DNA of 64,000 bases from Mesorhizobium sp. B2-3-4 (GTDB taxonomy: Bacteria > Pseudomonadota > Alphaproteobacteria > Rhizobiales > Rhizobiaceae), in assembly GCF_006442315.1 (NCBI RefSeq), contig NZ_VFVY01000003.1:281589-345588 (forward strand), read 5' to 3'. The notes under the pieces are model-generated. The model was not told the origin of the DNA. It did no database searches and was given only the letters and a program-made list of their open reading frames with translations. The position numbers were made by a program, and so were the translations under genes. Below, one piece after another: positions 33,438 to 42,376 of this stretch; positions within the stretch are counted from its first letter, which is position 1; each line of letters begins with the position of its first letter.

Positions 33438-34871
33438 CTATTGCTTCGCCGCCTCGGCCGCCTTGGTGTCGAGCAGCCCATAGCCGAAATCATTGTCCCG
33501 GCCCTTGGGGCCCAGATCCCGGGCCGTCGCGGCAAGTGCCTTCTCGATGTCGTCGGCCGAGCGGTTCGGGTCGGCATGGATGAGATTGGCGATGGCGCCG
33601 CTCACGATCGCCGCGGCAAACGAGGTCCCGGTGACGACATCGGAACCCGCTCCGCTCGGCGCCACCATATCGACGCCCGGCGCCGAGATGAAGACGTAGG
33701 CGCCGCGATTGGCCTGCGGCATCAGCGCGTCCTTGGCATCGGTGGCCGTCACCGCAATGACGCCGTCGAAGGCGGCGGGATAGCCATAGGGTGCCTTCGG
33801 GCCGTTGTTGCCGGCCGCCGCCACCAGCACCATGCCGAGCGAGCGCGCATTGCGGCAGGCGGTGCCGAGCAGGTCGTTCCTGGGACCGACGAAGCTCATA
33901 TTGATGATGCTGACATTCTGCTCCGCCGCCCAGTCGAGTGCCGACAGGATGACGTCCATGGTCGACTTGCCGCCCTCGAAGGCGCGGGCGTGGTAGATTT
34001 TCGCCCCCGGCGCCATGCCCTCCAATGCGCCGACGCCGGCAATCAGGCCGTCGACGGAGGTGCCGTGATCACGCTTTTCGACCGGCACGTCAGGCATGGC
34101 ATCGAACTGTCCGGCGATGACGCCGGTCAGTGCCGGATTGCTGTCATCGATGCCGGTGTCGATGACGGCGACCCGCACGTTCTCGCCGCTAGCCTGCCTG
34201 GCGTCGAGCGCGATGCGGTCGAAGGCATAGTTGACGATGCCGGCCGCCTGCTGCAGCGAATAGATGTGATTGGGCTCGCGGCGCCGCGTGCGGCCGTCGG
34301 CTGCAAGTTGCGCCAGCACCACGCCGACCGGGCGGCCATCGGGAATGCCGAAGCGCACCAGCGTGGAGCCGAGCAGTCGGGACTGGCGCTGCGAGCGCAC
34401 TTCAAGCCCGAAAGAAGAGGCGATCTGCTGCACGGCGCCGGCGTCGCCATCGACGGTCACCAGCACCTCGTCGGGCACGAACTCGCCGGTGACGGCGCGC
34501 GGCGGCAGGACGGCGATGAGATCGGTCGGCGAGACGATCGGCCCATTGGCCGGCGGGCTGGCCTGGTTGCCGCCAGGCGGCGTCGCGGGTTCCGGCCGTG
34601 GCGTCGGCACCGGCGCGGGAGCGGGGTTGGGGAACAGGTCGACGATCAGGGCAGGCAGAAACACCGCGCCGGCCTGGGCCGGCCCCGATCCGTCCTTGCT
34701 GCCGCCGCCGTCCTTGACGCAGTCGGCCGCCGTCGCATTGGCTCCGTTGTTGCAATCGATTTTCGTCCGGTCGGGATTGGCGTCGTTGTTCTGCGCCGAC
34801 GACGGCACGGCGGTGATCGCCATCACTGCCGACAGGATCGCCGCAAATCGAATGACCGCCTCAGCCGCCAT
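33438..34871 (-). CDS. Exported subtilisin-like serine protease (S8)
   Basis: A 477-residue protease with signal peptide (about 1-26, ending PSSAQ), a proline-rich linker (80-110), a propeptide-like domain (about 130-205) and the catalytic domain. The triad is Asp-238 (VAVIDTG), His-269 (RDHGTS) and Ser-417 (TGTSFAA), with oxyanion Asn-355 (AAGNNG). All catalytic residues are present, so it should be active. Its start overlaps the stop of the anti-sigma gene by 11 bases, forming an operon sigma / anti-sigma / protease. The propeptide-like domain resembles the periplasmic domain of that anti-sigma factor. Confidence 0.92.
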   Translation of the reverse strand: MAAEAVIRFAAILSAVMAITAVPSSAQNNDANPDRTKIDCNNGANATAADCVKDGGGSKDGSGPAQAGAVFLPALIVDLFPNPAPAPVPTPRPEPATPPGGNQASPPANGPIVSPTDLIAVLPPRAVTGEFVPDEVLVTVDGDAGAVQQIASSFGLEVRSQRQSRLLGSTLVRFGIPDGRPVGVVLAQLAADGRTRRREPNHIYSLQQAAGIVNYAFDRIALDARQASGENVRVAVIDTGIDDSNPALTGVIAGQFDAMPDVPVEKRDHGTSVDGLIAGVGALEGMAPGAKIYHARAFEGGKSTMDVILSALDWAAEQNVSIINMSFVGPRNDLLGTACRNARSLGMVLVAAAGNNGPKAPYGYPAAFDGVIAVTATDAKDALMPQANRGAYVFISAPGVDMVAPSGAGSDVVTGTSFAAAIVSGAIANLIHADPNRSADDIEKALAATARDLGPKGRDNDFGYGLLDTKAAEAAKQ

Positions 34872-35529
34872 CAGCCGGTTTCCTTCCCTCGATCACAGTT
34901 TCCGCGAAAGGCTGGGCGGCAATAAGGCCACGCGCCTTCTCGTAGTCGGCGGCCGTGGTCGCCGGAATGGCGAGCTTGAAGACGCCGTCGGCGGTCGGTC
35001 CGCCGACGATCTTGAGCTTGTTGGCGTCGAGGAAGACGGCAATGTCGGCCATCTTCGCATCCGCTTTGAACTTGACCAGCGCGAACGGCATCTTCGCCAG
35101 ATCGTCTTCAGCGCCGGCGATCTCGAAATTGCCGCCCTTGCTGCCGGGCTGCACCAGCGACTGGACTGCGATCAGGGCAAGCAGCACCGCGGCCGTCGCC
35201 CAGGCGACGCCGACCGGAACCGCCATGAAGCGGCCCCAGGCCTGCGCCAGCCAGGACGCGCTGGCCGGCGCGCGTGCCGGTCCGGCCTCCGCGTCGAGCG
35301 CCTTGGCGAAGCGGCTGAGCGCATCGGCCGGTGGGCGGATCGCCTCGTTGGCCGCCGACGTGCCGGAAAACTCGGCTTCCGCCTCACCCAACGCGGCAAG
35401 CGCCGCCGGATCGCTGGCCAGCCATTCCTCGACGGCTTCGAGGTCGGAGCCTTCCAGCGAACCGTTCAGGTAGAACGGCAGCAGCGTTTCCATTTCGTCG
35501 CGGCGCGACATCTTTTCAGCGGCGCTCAT
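34861..35529 (-). CDS. Membrane anti-sigma factor
   Basis: A 222-residue single-pass protein. The cytosolic N-terminus (1-100, RRDEMETLLPFYLNGSLEGSD) has the anti-sigma helical pattern but no HxxxCxxC zinc motif. One transmembrane helix lies at about 102-125 (AVPVGVAWATAAVLLALIAV). The periplasmic part (about 148-216) has a beta-alpha-beta-beta-alpha-beta pattern. It sequesters the sigma factor encoded directly upstream, with a 4-base ATGA overlap. The longer open frame reaching 35916 is out of place because it covers the sigma gene. I start at ATG 35529. Confidence 0.88.
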   Translation of the reverse strand: MSAAEKMSRRDEMETLLPFYLNGSLEGSDLEAVEEWLASDPAALAALGEAEAEFSGTSAANEAIRPPADALSRFAKALDAEAGPARAPASASWLAQAWGRFMAVPVGVAWATAAVLLALIAVQSLVQPGSKGGNFEIAGAEDDLAKMPFALVKFKADAKMADIAVFLDANKLKIVGGPTADGVFKLAIPATTAADYEKARGLIAAQPFAETVIEGRKPADGG

Positions 35530-36152
35530 GGCCACCCCCTGTCGTAACCGGCGGCCTTCAAGGCCTCGCCGAGTTTCTTGCGGGCGTAGAACATCCGGGT
35601 CTTCACGGTCGCGACCGGGATGTCGAGCACCTCGCCGATCTCGGTCACCGACTGTCCCTGATAATAGGCGAGGTCGATCACCGTGCGGTGCTCTTCCGGC
35701 AGGGCGTCGATGAGGCGGCGCAAGGCGGCGGCCTTGTCCTCTTTCATGGTGACGACTTCGGGCGTGTCGGCGCTGTCGGGCACCGCGGCGGCGGCCTCGT
35801 CGTCGATCCAGTCTTCCTTCTTCTTGCGCAGCAGCGAGAGCGCCTTGAAGCGGGCGATGCCGAGCAGCCATGTCGAGACTTCCGAGCGTCCCTCGAAGCC
35901 CGGCGCCTGGCGCCACAGTTCGAGGAACACCTCGTTCGCGATATCGTCAGCCATCATTTCCGATCCCGTCTGGCGCGCCACGAAGCGGTAGACCCGCGCG
36001 TGGTGACGCATGAACAGGAGCCGCACGGCAGCCCGGTCGCCCTTCGCGACCCGGTCGACAAGCGCGCGATCGGTGTCCGTCGCCGCCGTCATGGCCGGTT
36101 GAGCCGCCTGGCTCCTGTCTGCTCTGTCGCCGATCGGTCCAAAAAGGTTCAT
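35526..36152 (-). CDS. ECF-family RNA polymerase sigma factor
   Basis: A 208-residue extracytoplasmic-function sigma factor. Region 2 spans about 45-110 (RVYRFVARQTGSEMMADDIANEVF in order, then STWLLGIARFKALS), and region 4 spans about 135-195 (LPEEHRTVIDLAYYQGQS, then GEVLDIPVATVKTRMF). It directs expression in response to a signal relayed by the anti-sigma factor. The ATG at 36152 has GGAGG immediately adjacent, too close to act as its ribosome site, so ATG 36092 (MTAATDTD) is a possible shorter start. Confidence 0.92.
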   Translation of the reverse strand: MNLFGPIGDRADRSQAAQPAMTAATDTDRALVDRVAKGDRAAVRLLFMRHHARVYRFVARQTGSEMMADDIANEVFLELWRQAPGFEGRSEVSTWLLGIARFKALSLLRKKKEDWIDDEAAAAVPDSADTPEVVTMKEDKAAALRRLIDALPEEHRTVIDLAYYQGQSVTEIGEVLDIPVATVKTRMFYARKKLGEALKAAGYDRGWP

Positions 36153-36246
36153 CCTCCGCCAAGGAATTCGCGGAGGCTAACCGAAGAGTGGGGACGTGGC
36201 CAGTAGGCGCGCTTTTTCCCTCTCCCCTCGCGCAGAGAGCGGGAAG

Positions 36247-37098
36247 CTAGACCAGAAACGGCTTCGCCTTCATCGTCTCGGGTATCGTCACCCCGAGCCG
36301 GCTCAAAACCGTCGGCGCGAGCTGCAACTGGTCGAGCAGCACATCCTCCTCCGGCCCTTTGCCCCGTCCGAAATAATACAGGGCAAAATCCTGCATCTCG
36401 TCATCGTGGCCGCCATGGTGGCCACGGTCGGTCTGGCCGTGGTCGGCGGTGACCATGATCTCGTAGCCGGCCTCGATCCAGCCGGGCAGGAAGCCCGCCA
36501 GCATGCCGTCCATGGCGTAGCAGGCATGGTCCATCTCGTGACAGTCATGGCCGAAGCGATGGCCCATCGAGTCCAGCGTGCAGGTGTGCAGGATCCCGTA
36601 GTCGATGCCGTGGCGTCTGGTCAGCATGGTCAGCGTCGCGAACAGGTCGACGTCGCTCGGCGTCATCTGGTTGCGGGCATTGTAGCCGGTCATGGTGTGG
36701 AAGCGGCCGTGCGTTATGGGCCCGCTCGGCTCGTCATATTCCATGTCCTCGACCAGATCGAAGGGATAGGAGCGGAAGAATTCCGACCAGTAGGAATGCG
36801 TCACCGCGCCGGTCTTGCCGCCGGCCTTGCTGACCTCCGAGAAGATGTCAGGCTGCTCGACTCGAAAGCGGTTCTCGTTCGACAAAATGCCATGCACCTG
36901 TGGCGGTACGCCGGTATGGATCGAGGCATAGCAGCAGGCCGAGGTCGACGGCAGCACCGAGCGCATCTTCCACACCCGCGCCTCGCCCGACTGCACCCAG
37001 CCTTCGAGATTGCCCATCAGCCGGCGCCAGTTGCGGTAGGGTACGCCGTCGAGGATGATCAGCAGCAGCTTGGTGTTGAGCGCCACGGGTGGCTCCAT
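36247..37098 (-). CDS. Alkaline-phosphatase-superfamily phosphodiesterase/pyrophosphatase
   Basis: A 283-residue protein of the nucleotide pyrophosphatase/phosphodiesterase class. The metal site begins LLLIILDGVPY, the nucleophile region is LPSTSACCYASIHTG, and the second metal site is TCTLDSMGHRFG, with VTADHGQT at the end. No signal peptide is obvious, so it seems cytosolic. It closes the peptide-transporter operon: only 71 bases separate it from the substrate-binding gene, and these hold a 12-bp hairpin. A cytosolic phosphodiesterase here suggests that the imported solute carries a phospho group, but this is inference. Confidence 0.8.
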   Translation of the reverse strand: MEPPVALNTKLLLIILDGVPYRNWRRLMGNLEGWVQSGEARVWKMRSVLPSTSACCYASIHTGVPPQVHGILSNENRFRVEQPDIFSEVSKAGGKTGAVTHSYWSEFFRSYPFDLVEDMEYDEPSGPITHGRFHTMTGYNARNQMTPSDVDLFATLTMLTRRHGIDYGILHTCTLDSMGHRFGHDCHEMDHACYAMDGMLAGFLPGWIEAGYEIMVTADHGQTDRGHHGGHDDEMQDFALYYFGRGKGPEEDVLLDQLQLAPTVLSRLGVTIPETMKAKPFLV

Positions 37099-37120
37099 GC
37101 GGTTGACGGTTGAAACGAGT

Positions 37121-37149
37121 GCGCCGCGTGTCGCACGGACACGCGGCGC
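37121..37149 (-). other. Strong hairpin between a substrate-binding gene and the phosphodiesterase gene
   Basis: GCGCCGCGTGTC (37121-37132) and GACACGCGGCGC (37138-37149) form a perfect 12-bp stem with a 5-base loop. Reading the minus strand it is followed by ACTCGTTTC, a weak T tail. It may attenuate transcription into the last gene or protect the upstream message. Confidence 0.7.
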
Positions 37150-37169
37150 TTCTCAGTGGCAGGCGGCCA

Positions 37170-38759
37170 TCAGGCGTTCAGCCAGCACTCGGCGAGAGCG
37201 TAGCCGTCCATCATTTCGCCGTTCGGGTTCTTGACCCAACCGCTGATCTTGTTGGTGGCCGCGGCGTCGATGAACTGATTGAAGAAGGGCACGATCAGCC
37301 CGCCTTCGTCGCGCATCAGCACGGCCATGTCGTGATAGATCGCCTTGCGCTTGGCCTGGTCGAGCTCGGCACGCGCCGTGAACAGCATCTTGTCGAACTC
37401 AGGCCGCTTGAAGCGCGTGTCGTTCCAGTCGGCGGTGGAGACATAACCGGTGGAGTACATCTGGTCCTGCGTCGCGCGTCCGCCCCAGTAGGAGAGCGAG
37501 AAGGGCTGCTTGTTCCAGACTTCGGACCAGTAGCCGTCGCCGGGTTCGCGCTTGATCTCGATCTTGATGCCGGCCTTGGCCGCGCTCTGCTGATAGAGCT
37601 GGGCGGCATCGACGGCGCCCGGGAAGGCGACATCCGATGTGCGCAGCAGGATCGAGCCGCTATGGCCTGACTTTTTGTAGGCGGCCGCGGCCTTCTCCGG
37701 ATCGAATTTGCGCTGTTCGATGTCGGCCGAAAACAGCGGGTAGGCTTCGTTGATCGGGAAGTCGTTGCCGACCGAGCCATAGCCGCGCAGGATCTTCTCC
37801 AGCAACTCGTCGCGGTCCATGGCCAGCTTCAGCGCCATGCGCAGGTCGTTATTGTCGAAGGGGGCGGTGTCGCAGAACATGTTGAACGGGTAATAGCCGC
37901 GCCCCGACACGTTCTCGATGCTGACGCCCGCAATGCGCTTGACCAGATCGACCACTTTCGGCTCGACCCGGTTGATGAGGTGAACCTGGCCTCCCTGCAA
38001 CGCTGCCAGCCGCGCCGTCGCGTCGTTGATGACGACGATCTCGACTTGGTCGGCATGCCCGGCCTTGTCGCCACGCCAGTAATTGGCGAAACGCTCGCCG
38101 CCATGGCGCACGCCCGGCTGGTTGACGGTCACCTTGTACGGGCCCGCGCTGATGCCGGCATTGGGATTGTCCTTGCCGCCATTCGGCTGGATGACGAGGT
38201 GGTAGTCGGCCATCAGATAGGGGAAGTCAGCGTCCGCGTCGCCGAGCGTGACGATAACTTCCTTACCGCTTGCCTTGACGCCCTTGATGTTCTTGAGGAT
38301 GCCGAGCGCGCCCGACTTGGACTTCTCGTCGGCATGGCGTTCGATGGTGGCGGCGACGTCTTCAGCGCCGACGGTCTTGCCATTGTGGAATTCGATGCCG
38401 TCGCGAACCTTGATCGTCCAGGTCTTGGCATCGGACGAAGCACCGATCTCCTCGGCGATGAGATTTTCGACGCCGCCATCCGGCTTGAGGCGGACGAGGA
38501 ACTCGCCCCACTGCTTGCAGAAACTGAAGGTTACCTGGCTGAGGTTCAATGCCGGGTCGAGGCTGTTGGTGGATTCGCCGCCCTGCAGGCCGGCCTTGAG
38601 GATGCCGCCCCTGACCGGGGTCTGCGCGAAGGCTTTTCCGGCCAATGTCGTTGCCAGCGCGGCGGACACACCAAGTGCCGCGGTGCGGCCAAGAAAGTCG
38701 CGACGCGATATCCGGCCCCGGCCGGCGAGCTCGGCAAGATGGTCGAGTTCAGTCTTCAT
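37170..38759 (-). CDS. Peptide-type ABC substrate-binding protein (second copy), Tat-exported
   Basis: A 529-residue family 5 (Dpp/Opp) binding protein with a twin-arginine signal (SRRDFLGRTAALG, residues about 18-30) cleaved near AFAQT. The ligand domain has the family motifs WTIKVRDGIEFHNGKTVGAEDVA in order and HGGERFANYWRG. It is closely similar along its length to the binding protein at 42377, so it is a duplicate at the far end of the same transporter operon. Tat export suggests folding before export. It follows the ATPase gene by 151 bases, which contain a tandem AAAAAAACAGCGTC direct repeat (38776-38806) just before the start. Confidence 0.92.
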   Translation of the reverse strand: MKTELDHLAELAGRGRISRRDFLGRTAALGVSAALATTLAGKAFAQTPVRGGILKAGLQGGESTNSLDPALNLSQVTFSFCKQWGEFLVRLKPDGGVENLIAEEIGASSDAKTWTIKVRDGIEFHNGKTVGAEDVAATIERHADEKSKSGALGILKNIKGVKASGKEVIVTLGDADADFPYLMADYHLVIQPNGGKDNPNAGISAGPYKVTVNQPGVRHGGERFANYWRGDKAGHADQVEIVVINDATARLAALQGGQVHLINRVEPKVVDLVKRIAGVSIENVSGRGYYPFNMFCDTAPFDNNDLRMALKLAMDRDELLEKILRGYGSVGNDFPINEAYPLFSADIEQRKFDPEKAAAAYKKSGHSGSILLRTSDVAFPGAVDAAQLYQQSAAKAGIKIEIKREPGDGYWSEVWNKQPFSLSYWGGRATQDQMYSTGYVSTADWNDTRFKRPEFDKMLFTARAELDQAKRKAIYHDMAVLMRDEGGLIVPFFNQFIDAAATNKISGWVKNPNGEMMDGYALAECWLNA

Positions 38760-38910
38760 GTTCTACCCCTTGTTGAAAAAAACAGCGTCTTCAAAAAAAC
38801 AGCGTCATGTCACATCGGCGACGCCCGTCCGAAGGACGTGTGGCGCCCTAGTGTTGCACGCGGATGACGACCGCTATCTTTCCTGGCTGGCGGACTGCTG
38901 GCTGCTATTG

Positions 38911-40566
38911 CTAGTTCCCCGCGCTGGCCATGCGCCGCCCCTTGATAGCCTTCTCCAGCCAGCCGATCTCCATTTCCGGAACGGACGACAGCAACAGGTC
39001 GGTATAGGCGTCGAAGGGCGGTGTGAGCACCTTGCTCTTGGAGCCGTAGCGCACCACCTCGCCGCGATACATCACCGCGATCGAATCGGCGATCGACTTC
39101 ACCGTCGCCAGGTCGTGGGTGATGAAGAGATAGGCGACTTTTTCATGCTGCTGCAGATTGAGCAGCAGCTTGAGGATGCCGTTGGCCACCAGCGGGTCGA
39201 GGGCCGATGTCACCTCGTCGCAGATGATCAGCTTGGGCTTGGCCGCGAGCGAACGCGCGATGCAGACGCGCTGCTTCTGGCCTCCCGAAAGCTCGGCCGG
39301 GTAGCGGTCGACGAAGCCCTTGCCCATCTCGATCTCATCGAGCAGTTCGGCGACGCGCCGGTCGCGCTCGCGCCCGCGGATGCCGAAATAGAATTCGAGC
39401 GGCCTGCCGATGATGGTGCCGACGGTCTGGCGTGGGTTCATCGCCACGTCGGCCATCTGGTAGATCATCTGCAACTGGCGCAGATCCTCCTTCGGCCGGT
39501 CGGCAAGCCTGTTGCCGAGCGTGCGGCCGTCGAAGACGACGCTGCCTTGCTCCGGCGGCAAAAGCCCGGTGATGGCGCGCGCCAGCGTCGACTTGCCGGA
39601 GCCCGACTCGCCGACCACGGCCAGCGTCTGGCCCGGATAGATGTCGACCGAGACGTTCTTGAGCACCTTGACCTGGCCGCCGCCATAGGCGGCGGTGACG
39701 TTCTTGACCGACAGGAACGGCGTTGCGCCGGGGTTCTGCTCCTGGTGTTCGATCTCATGCACCGAGACCAGCGCGTTGGTGTATTCCTGGCGTGGCTCCT
39801 TGATGATCTGGCGGGTGCCGCCCCATTCGACCAGCCTGCCATGGCGCAGCACCATGATCTCGTCCGAGACCTGGGCAACGACGGCAAGGTCGTGGGTGAT
39901 GTAGAGCGCGGCCACATGCGTGTCGCGGATGGCGTCCTTGATCGCGGCCAGAACGTCGATCTGCGTCGTCACGTCGAGCGCCGTGGTCGGCTCGTCGAAG
40001 ACGATCAGATCGGGTTCGGAACACAGCGCCATCGCCGTCATGACGCGTTGCAGCTGGCCGCCCGAAACCTGGTGCGGGAAGCGGTCGCCGATGGTTTCGG
40101 GGTTCGGCAGGCTGAGTTTCTTGAACAAAGCGATGGCTCGCTTCTCGGCCTCCGCCCGCGTCGCGGTGCCGTGCAGAAGCGTGGCTTCCACCACCTGGTC
40201 CATCAGCTTGTGCGCCGGATTGAAGGCCGCCGCCGCCGACTGCGCGACGTAGCAGACCTCGCGGCCGCGCAGCTTGCGGAAACCGTCCTTGCCGCCCTTG
40301 AGGATGTCGCGGCCGTTGAGGATGACCTCGCCGCCGGTGATGCGCACACCGCCGCGGCCGTAGCCCATCGACGAAAGGCCGATGGTCGATTTGCCGGCGC
40401 CGGATTCGCCGATCAGGCCGAGCACCTTGCCCTTTTCGAGCGTCAGCGACACGTCATGGACCAGCGTGATGGTCTTTGGCGCCTCGCCGGGCGGATAGAC
40501 CGTCGCCTCGATGCGCAGATTGCGGATATCGAGCAGAGGGGTGGAGTTTGCCTTGCCGTCAGCCAT
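38911..40566 (-). CDS. Dual ATPase of a peptide-type ABC transporter (DppD-DppF fusion)
   Basis: A 551-residue protein with two complete ABC domains. The first has Walker A GESGAGKST (about residue 45), signature VSGGQLQRV and Walker B LIVFDEPTTALD. The second has GESGSGKST (about 325), LSGGQKQRVCIARS and LIICDEVTSALD. It is a fusion of the usual DppD and DppF subunits and energises uptake by the two permeases encoded upstream. ATG 40566 shares its A with the TGA of the second permease gene; a longer frame reaching 41238 is only the antisense read-through of that gene. Confidence 0.93.
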   Translation of the reverse strand: MADGKANSTPLLDIRNLRIEATVYPPGEAPKTITLVHDVSLTLEKGKVLGLIGESGAGKSTIGLSSMGYGRGGVRITGGEVILNGRDILKGGKDGFRKLRGREVCYVAQSAAAAFNPAHKLMDQVVEATLLHGTATRAEAEKRAIALFKKLSLPNPETIGDRFPHQVSGGQLQRVMTAMALCSEPDLIVFDEPTTALDVTTQIDVLAAIKDAIRDTHVAALYITHDLAVVAQVSDEIMVLRHGRLVEWGGTRQIIKEPRQEYTNALVSVHEIEHQEQNPGATPFLSVKNVTAAYGGGQVKVLKNVSVDIYPGQTLAVVGESGSGKSTLARAITGLLPPEQGSVVFDGRTLGNRLADRPKEDLRQLQMIYQMADVAMNPRQTVGTIIGRPLEFYFGIRGRERDRRVAELLDEIEMGKGFVDRYPAELSGGQKQRVCIARSLAAKPKLIICDEVTSALDPLVANGILKLLLNLQQHEKVAYLFITHDLATVKSIADSIAVMYRGEVVRYGSKSKVLTPPFDAYTDLLLSSVPEMEIGWLEKAIKGRRMASAGN

Positions 40567-41390
40567 CAGCCGCGTCCTCCCTTCAGGCTCGTCGTGCGGT
40601 TCAACACCCAGTCGGCGACAAGATTGACGGAGATCGCGAGTGCCGCGATCGCCCCGGCGGGGATGAGTGCCGCCGCGATGCCGAAGACGATGCCGTCCTT
40701 GTTCTCCTTGACCATGCCGCCCCAGTCCGCATCCGGCGGTTGCACGCCAAGGCCGAGGAAGGACAGCGTCGACAGGAACAGCACAGCATAGATGAAACGC
40801 AGGCCGAGTTCGGAGACCAGCGGCGACAGCGCATTGGGCAGGATCTCGCGGAAAATGATCCATCTGCTGCCTTCGCCGCGCAGCTTGGCGGCTTCGACAT
40901 AGTCCATGACGTTGATGTCGACAGCGACCGCGCGCGCCAGGCGATAGACGCGCGTCGAATCGAGTATCCCCATCACCAGGATCAGCGTCACCAGATTGGT
41001 CGGCAGCACGGAGAGCACGACCAGGCCCATGATCAGCGTCGGGATCGACATCAGCAGGTCGACGAGGCGCGACAGGATGGTGTCGAACCAGCCGCCGAAC
41101 ACCGCGGCCGAAAAGCCCAGTATCGCCCCGAGCGAGAAGGACAGCGCGGTGGCGAGCACGGCGATGAACAGGGTTATGCGGGCGCCGTAGATCATGCGCG
41201 ACAACAGATCGCGGCCGAGATTGTCGGTGCCCAGCCAATGCGCGGCCGACATAGGCTCCCAGACGTCGCCGACGATCTCGGCATTGTCATGGGGCGAAAT
41301 CCACGGAGCGAAGATCGCGGCCAGCACGAACAGCGCCGTCAGCACCAGGCCGATCAGGGCGGGAATGGGGATGCGTCTTATGTCGAGCAT
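40566..41390 (-). CDS. ABC transporter permease (DppC type)
   Basis: A 274-residue inner-membrane permease with N-terminal helix ALIGLVLTALFVLAAIFAPWI. The docking loop is EAAKLRGEGSRWIIFREILPN in pieces, and about six transmembrane segments are visible. Its start lies 10 bases after the stop of the DppB-type gene and it overlaps the ATPase gene by one base. Confidence 0.92.
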   Translation of the reverse strand: MLDIRRIPIPALIGLVLTALFVLAAIFAPWISPHDNAEIVGDVWEPMSAAHWLGTDNLGRDLLSRMIYGARITLFIAVLATALSFSLGAILGFSAAVFGGWFDTILSRLVDLLMSIPTLIMGLVVLSVLPTNLVTLILVMGILDSTRVYRLARAVAVDINVMDYVEAAKLRGEGSRWIIFREILPNALSPLVSELGLRFIYAVLFLSTLSFLGLGVQPPDADWGGMVKENKDGIVFGIAAALIPAGAIAALAISVNLVADWVLNRTTSLKGGRG

Positions 41391-41400
41391 GCCCGCCCCC

Positions 41401-42360
41401 TCACTTTGGGTGTCGCAGACGCGGATTGGCGACGATAGCCGCGATATCCGCGATGATGTTGAGGCTGATGTAGACGGCAGCGAAGATCAGGCCGACCGCC
41501 TGCACCACCGGCACGTCGCGCTTGGTGACATGGTCGACCAGATACTGTCCCATGCCTGGATAGACGAAGATCACCTCGACCACGACGACGCCGACGATGA
41601 GATAGGCAAGGTTGAGCATGACGACGTTGATGATCGGCGCGATGGCATTGGGAAAAGCGTGCTTGCGGATCACCGAAAAGGCCGAAAGCCCCTTGAGTTC
41701 CGCCGTCTCGACATAGGCCGACTGCATGACGTTGAGGATCGCCGCCCGGGTCATGCGCATCATGTGCGCCAGCACCACCAGCGTCAGCGCCGTCGCCGGC
41801 AGCGCGATGGCCTGCATGCGCTCGCCGAAAGGCATACCGTCATAGACGGTCGAGATCGCCGGGAAGATCTGCCATTTCACCGCGAAGAAATAGACCAGGA
41901 GATAGCCGATGAAGAATTCTGGGAAGGAGGTCGAGGCGAGCGCCAGCCCGGAGATCAGCTTGTCCACCCAGCCATTGCGGTAGCGCACCGCGATCAAGCC
42001 AAGCGTGATCGCCAGCGGAATGGCCACGATCGCCGCCCAGAAGGCGAGGAACAGCGTATTCCACAGCCGGCCCTTGATCGAGGTCGCGATATCTTGCCCG
42101 CTCGACATGGCCGTGCCGAGGTCTCCGGTCAGAACGCCGCCGAGCCAGTGGAAATACCTGACATAGGCGGGGTCGTTCAGCCCAAGCTGCTCGCGCAGAT
42201 TGGCGAGCGACTCCGGTGTCGCCGATTGTCCCAGAATGGCTTGCGCGACGTCGCCGGGCAGAATCTGCGTGCCGGCGAAGATCAGGACCGAGATGGCCAG
42301 CAGAAGGAGGATGCCCAGCGCAATGCGCTGGGCAACTAGTTTCAGGATGGGTGAAGACAT
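41401..42360 (-). CDS. ABC transporter permease (DppB type)
   Basis: A 319-residue inner-membrane permease of the DppB/OppB class. N-terminal helix is ALGILLLLAISVLIFAGTQIL, with the characteristic PGDVAQAILGQSA segment, followed by about six helices and docking loop ETAELKGLSAFSVIRKHAFPN in pieces. It lies 16 bases downstream of the first binding-protein gene. Confidence 0.92.
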   Translation of the reverse strand: MSSPILKLVAQRIALGILLLLAISVLIFAGTQILPGDVAQAILGQSATPESLANLREQLGLNDPAYVRYFHWLGGVLTGDLGTAMSSGQDIATSIKGRLWNTLFLAFWAAIVAIPLAITLGLIAVRYRNGWVDKLISGLALASTSFPEFFIGYLLVYFFAVKWQIFPAISTVYDGMPFGERMQAIALPATALTLVVLAHMMRMTRAAILNVMQSAYVETAELKGLSAFSVIRKHAFPNAIAPIINVVMLNLAYLIVGVVVVEVIFVYPGMGQYLVDHVTKRDVPVVQAVGLIFAAVYISLNIIADIAAIVANPRLRHPK

Positions 42361-42376
42361 CTCTGCAAAGCCGGAC

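Noticed and set aside
34861..35916. 351-codon version of the anti-sigma gene
   Set aside because: The upstream part is the antisense-free alternate frame of the sigma gene. The real start at 35529 overlaps the sigma stop by 4 bases as expected.
38911..41238. 775-codon version of the ABC ATPase
   Set aside because: The first 224 codons overlap the permease gene in another frame; ABC homology starts after ATG 40566.
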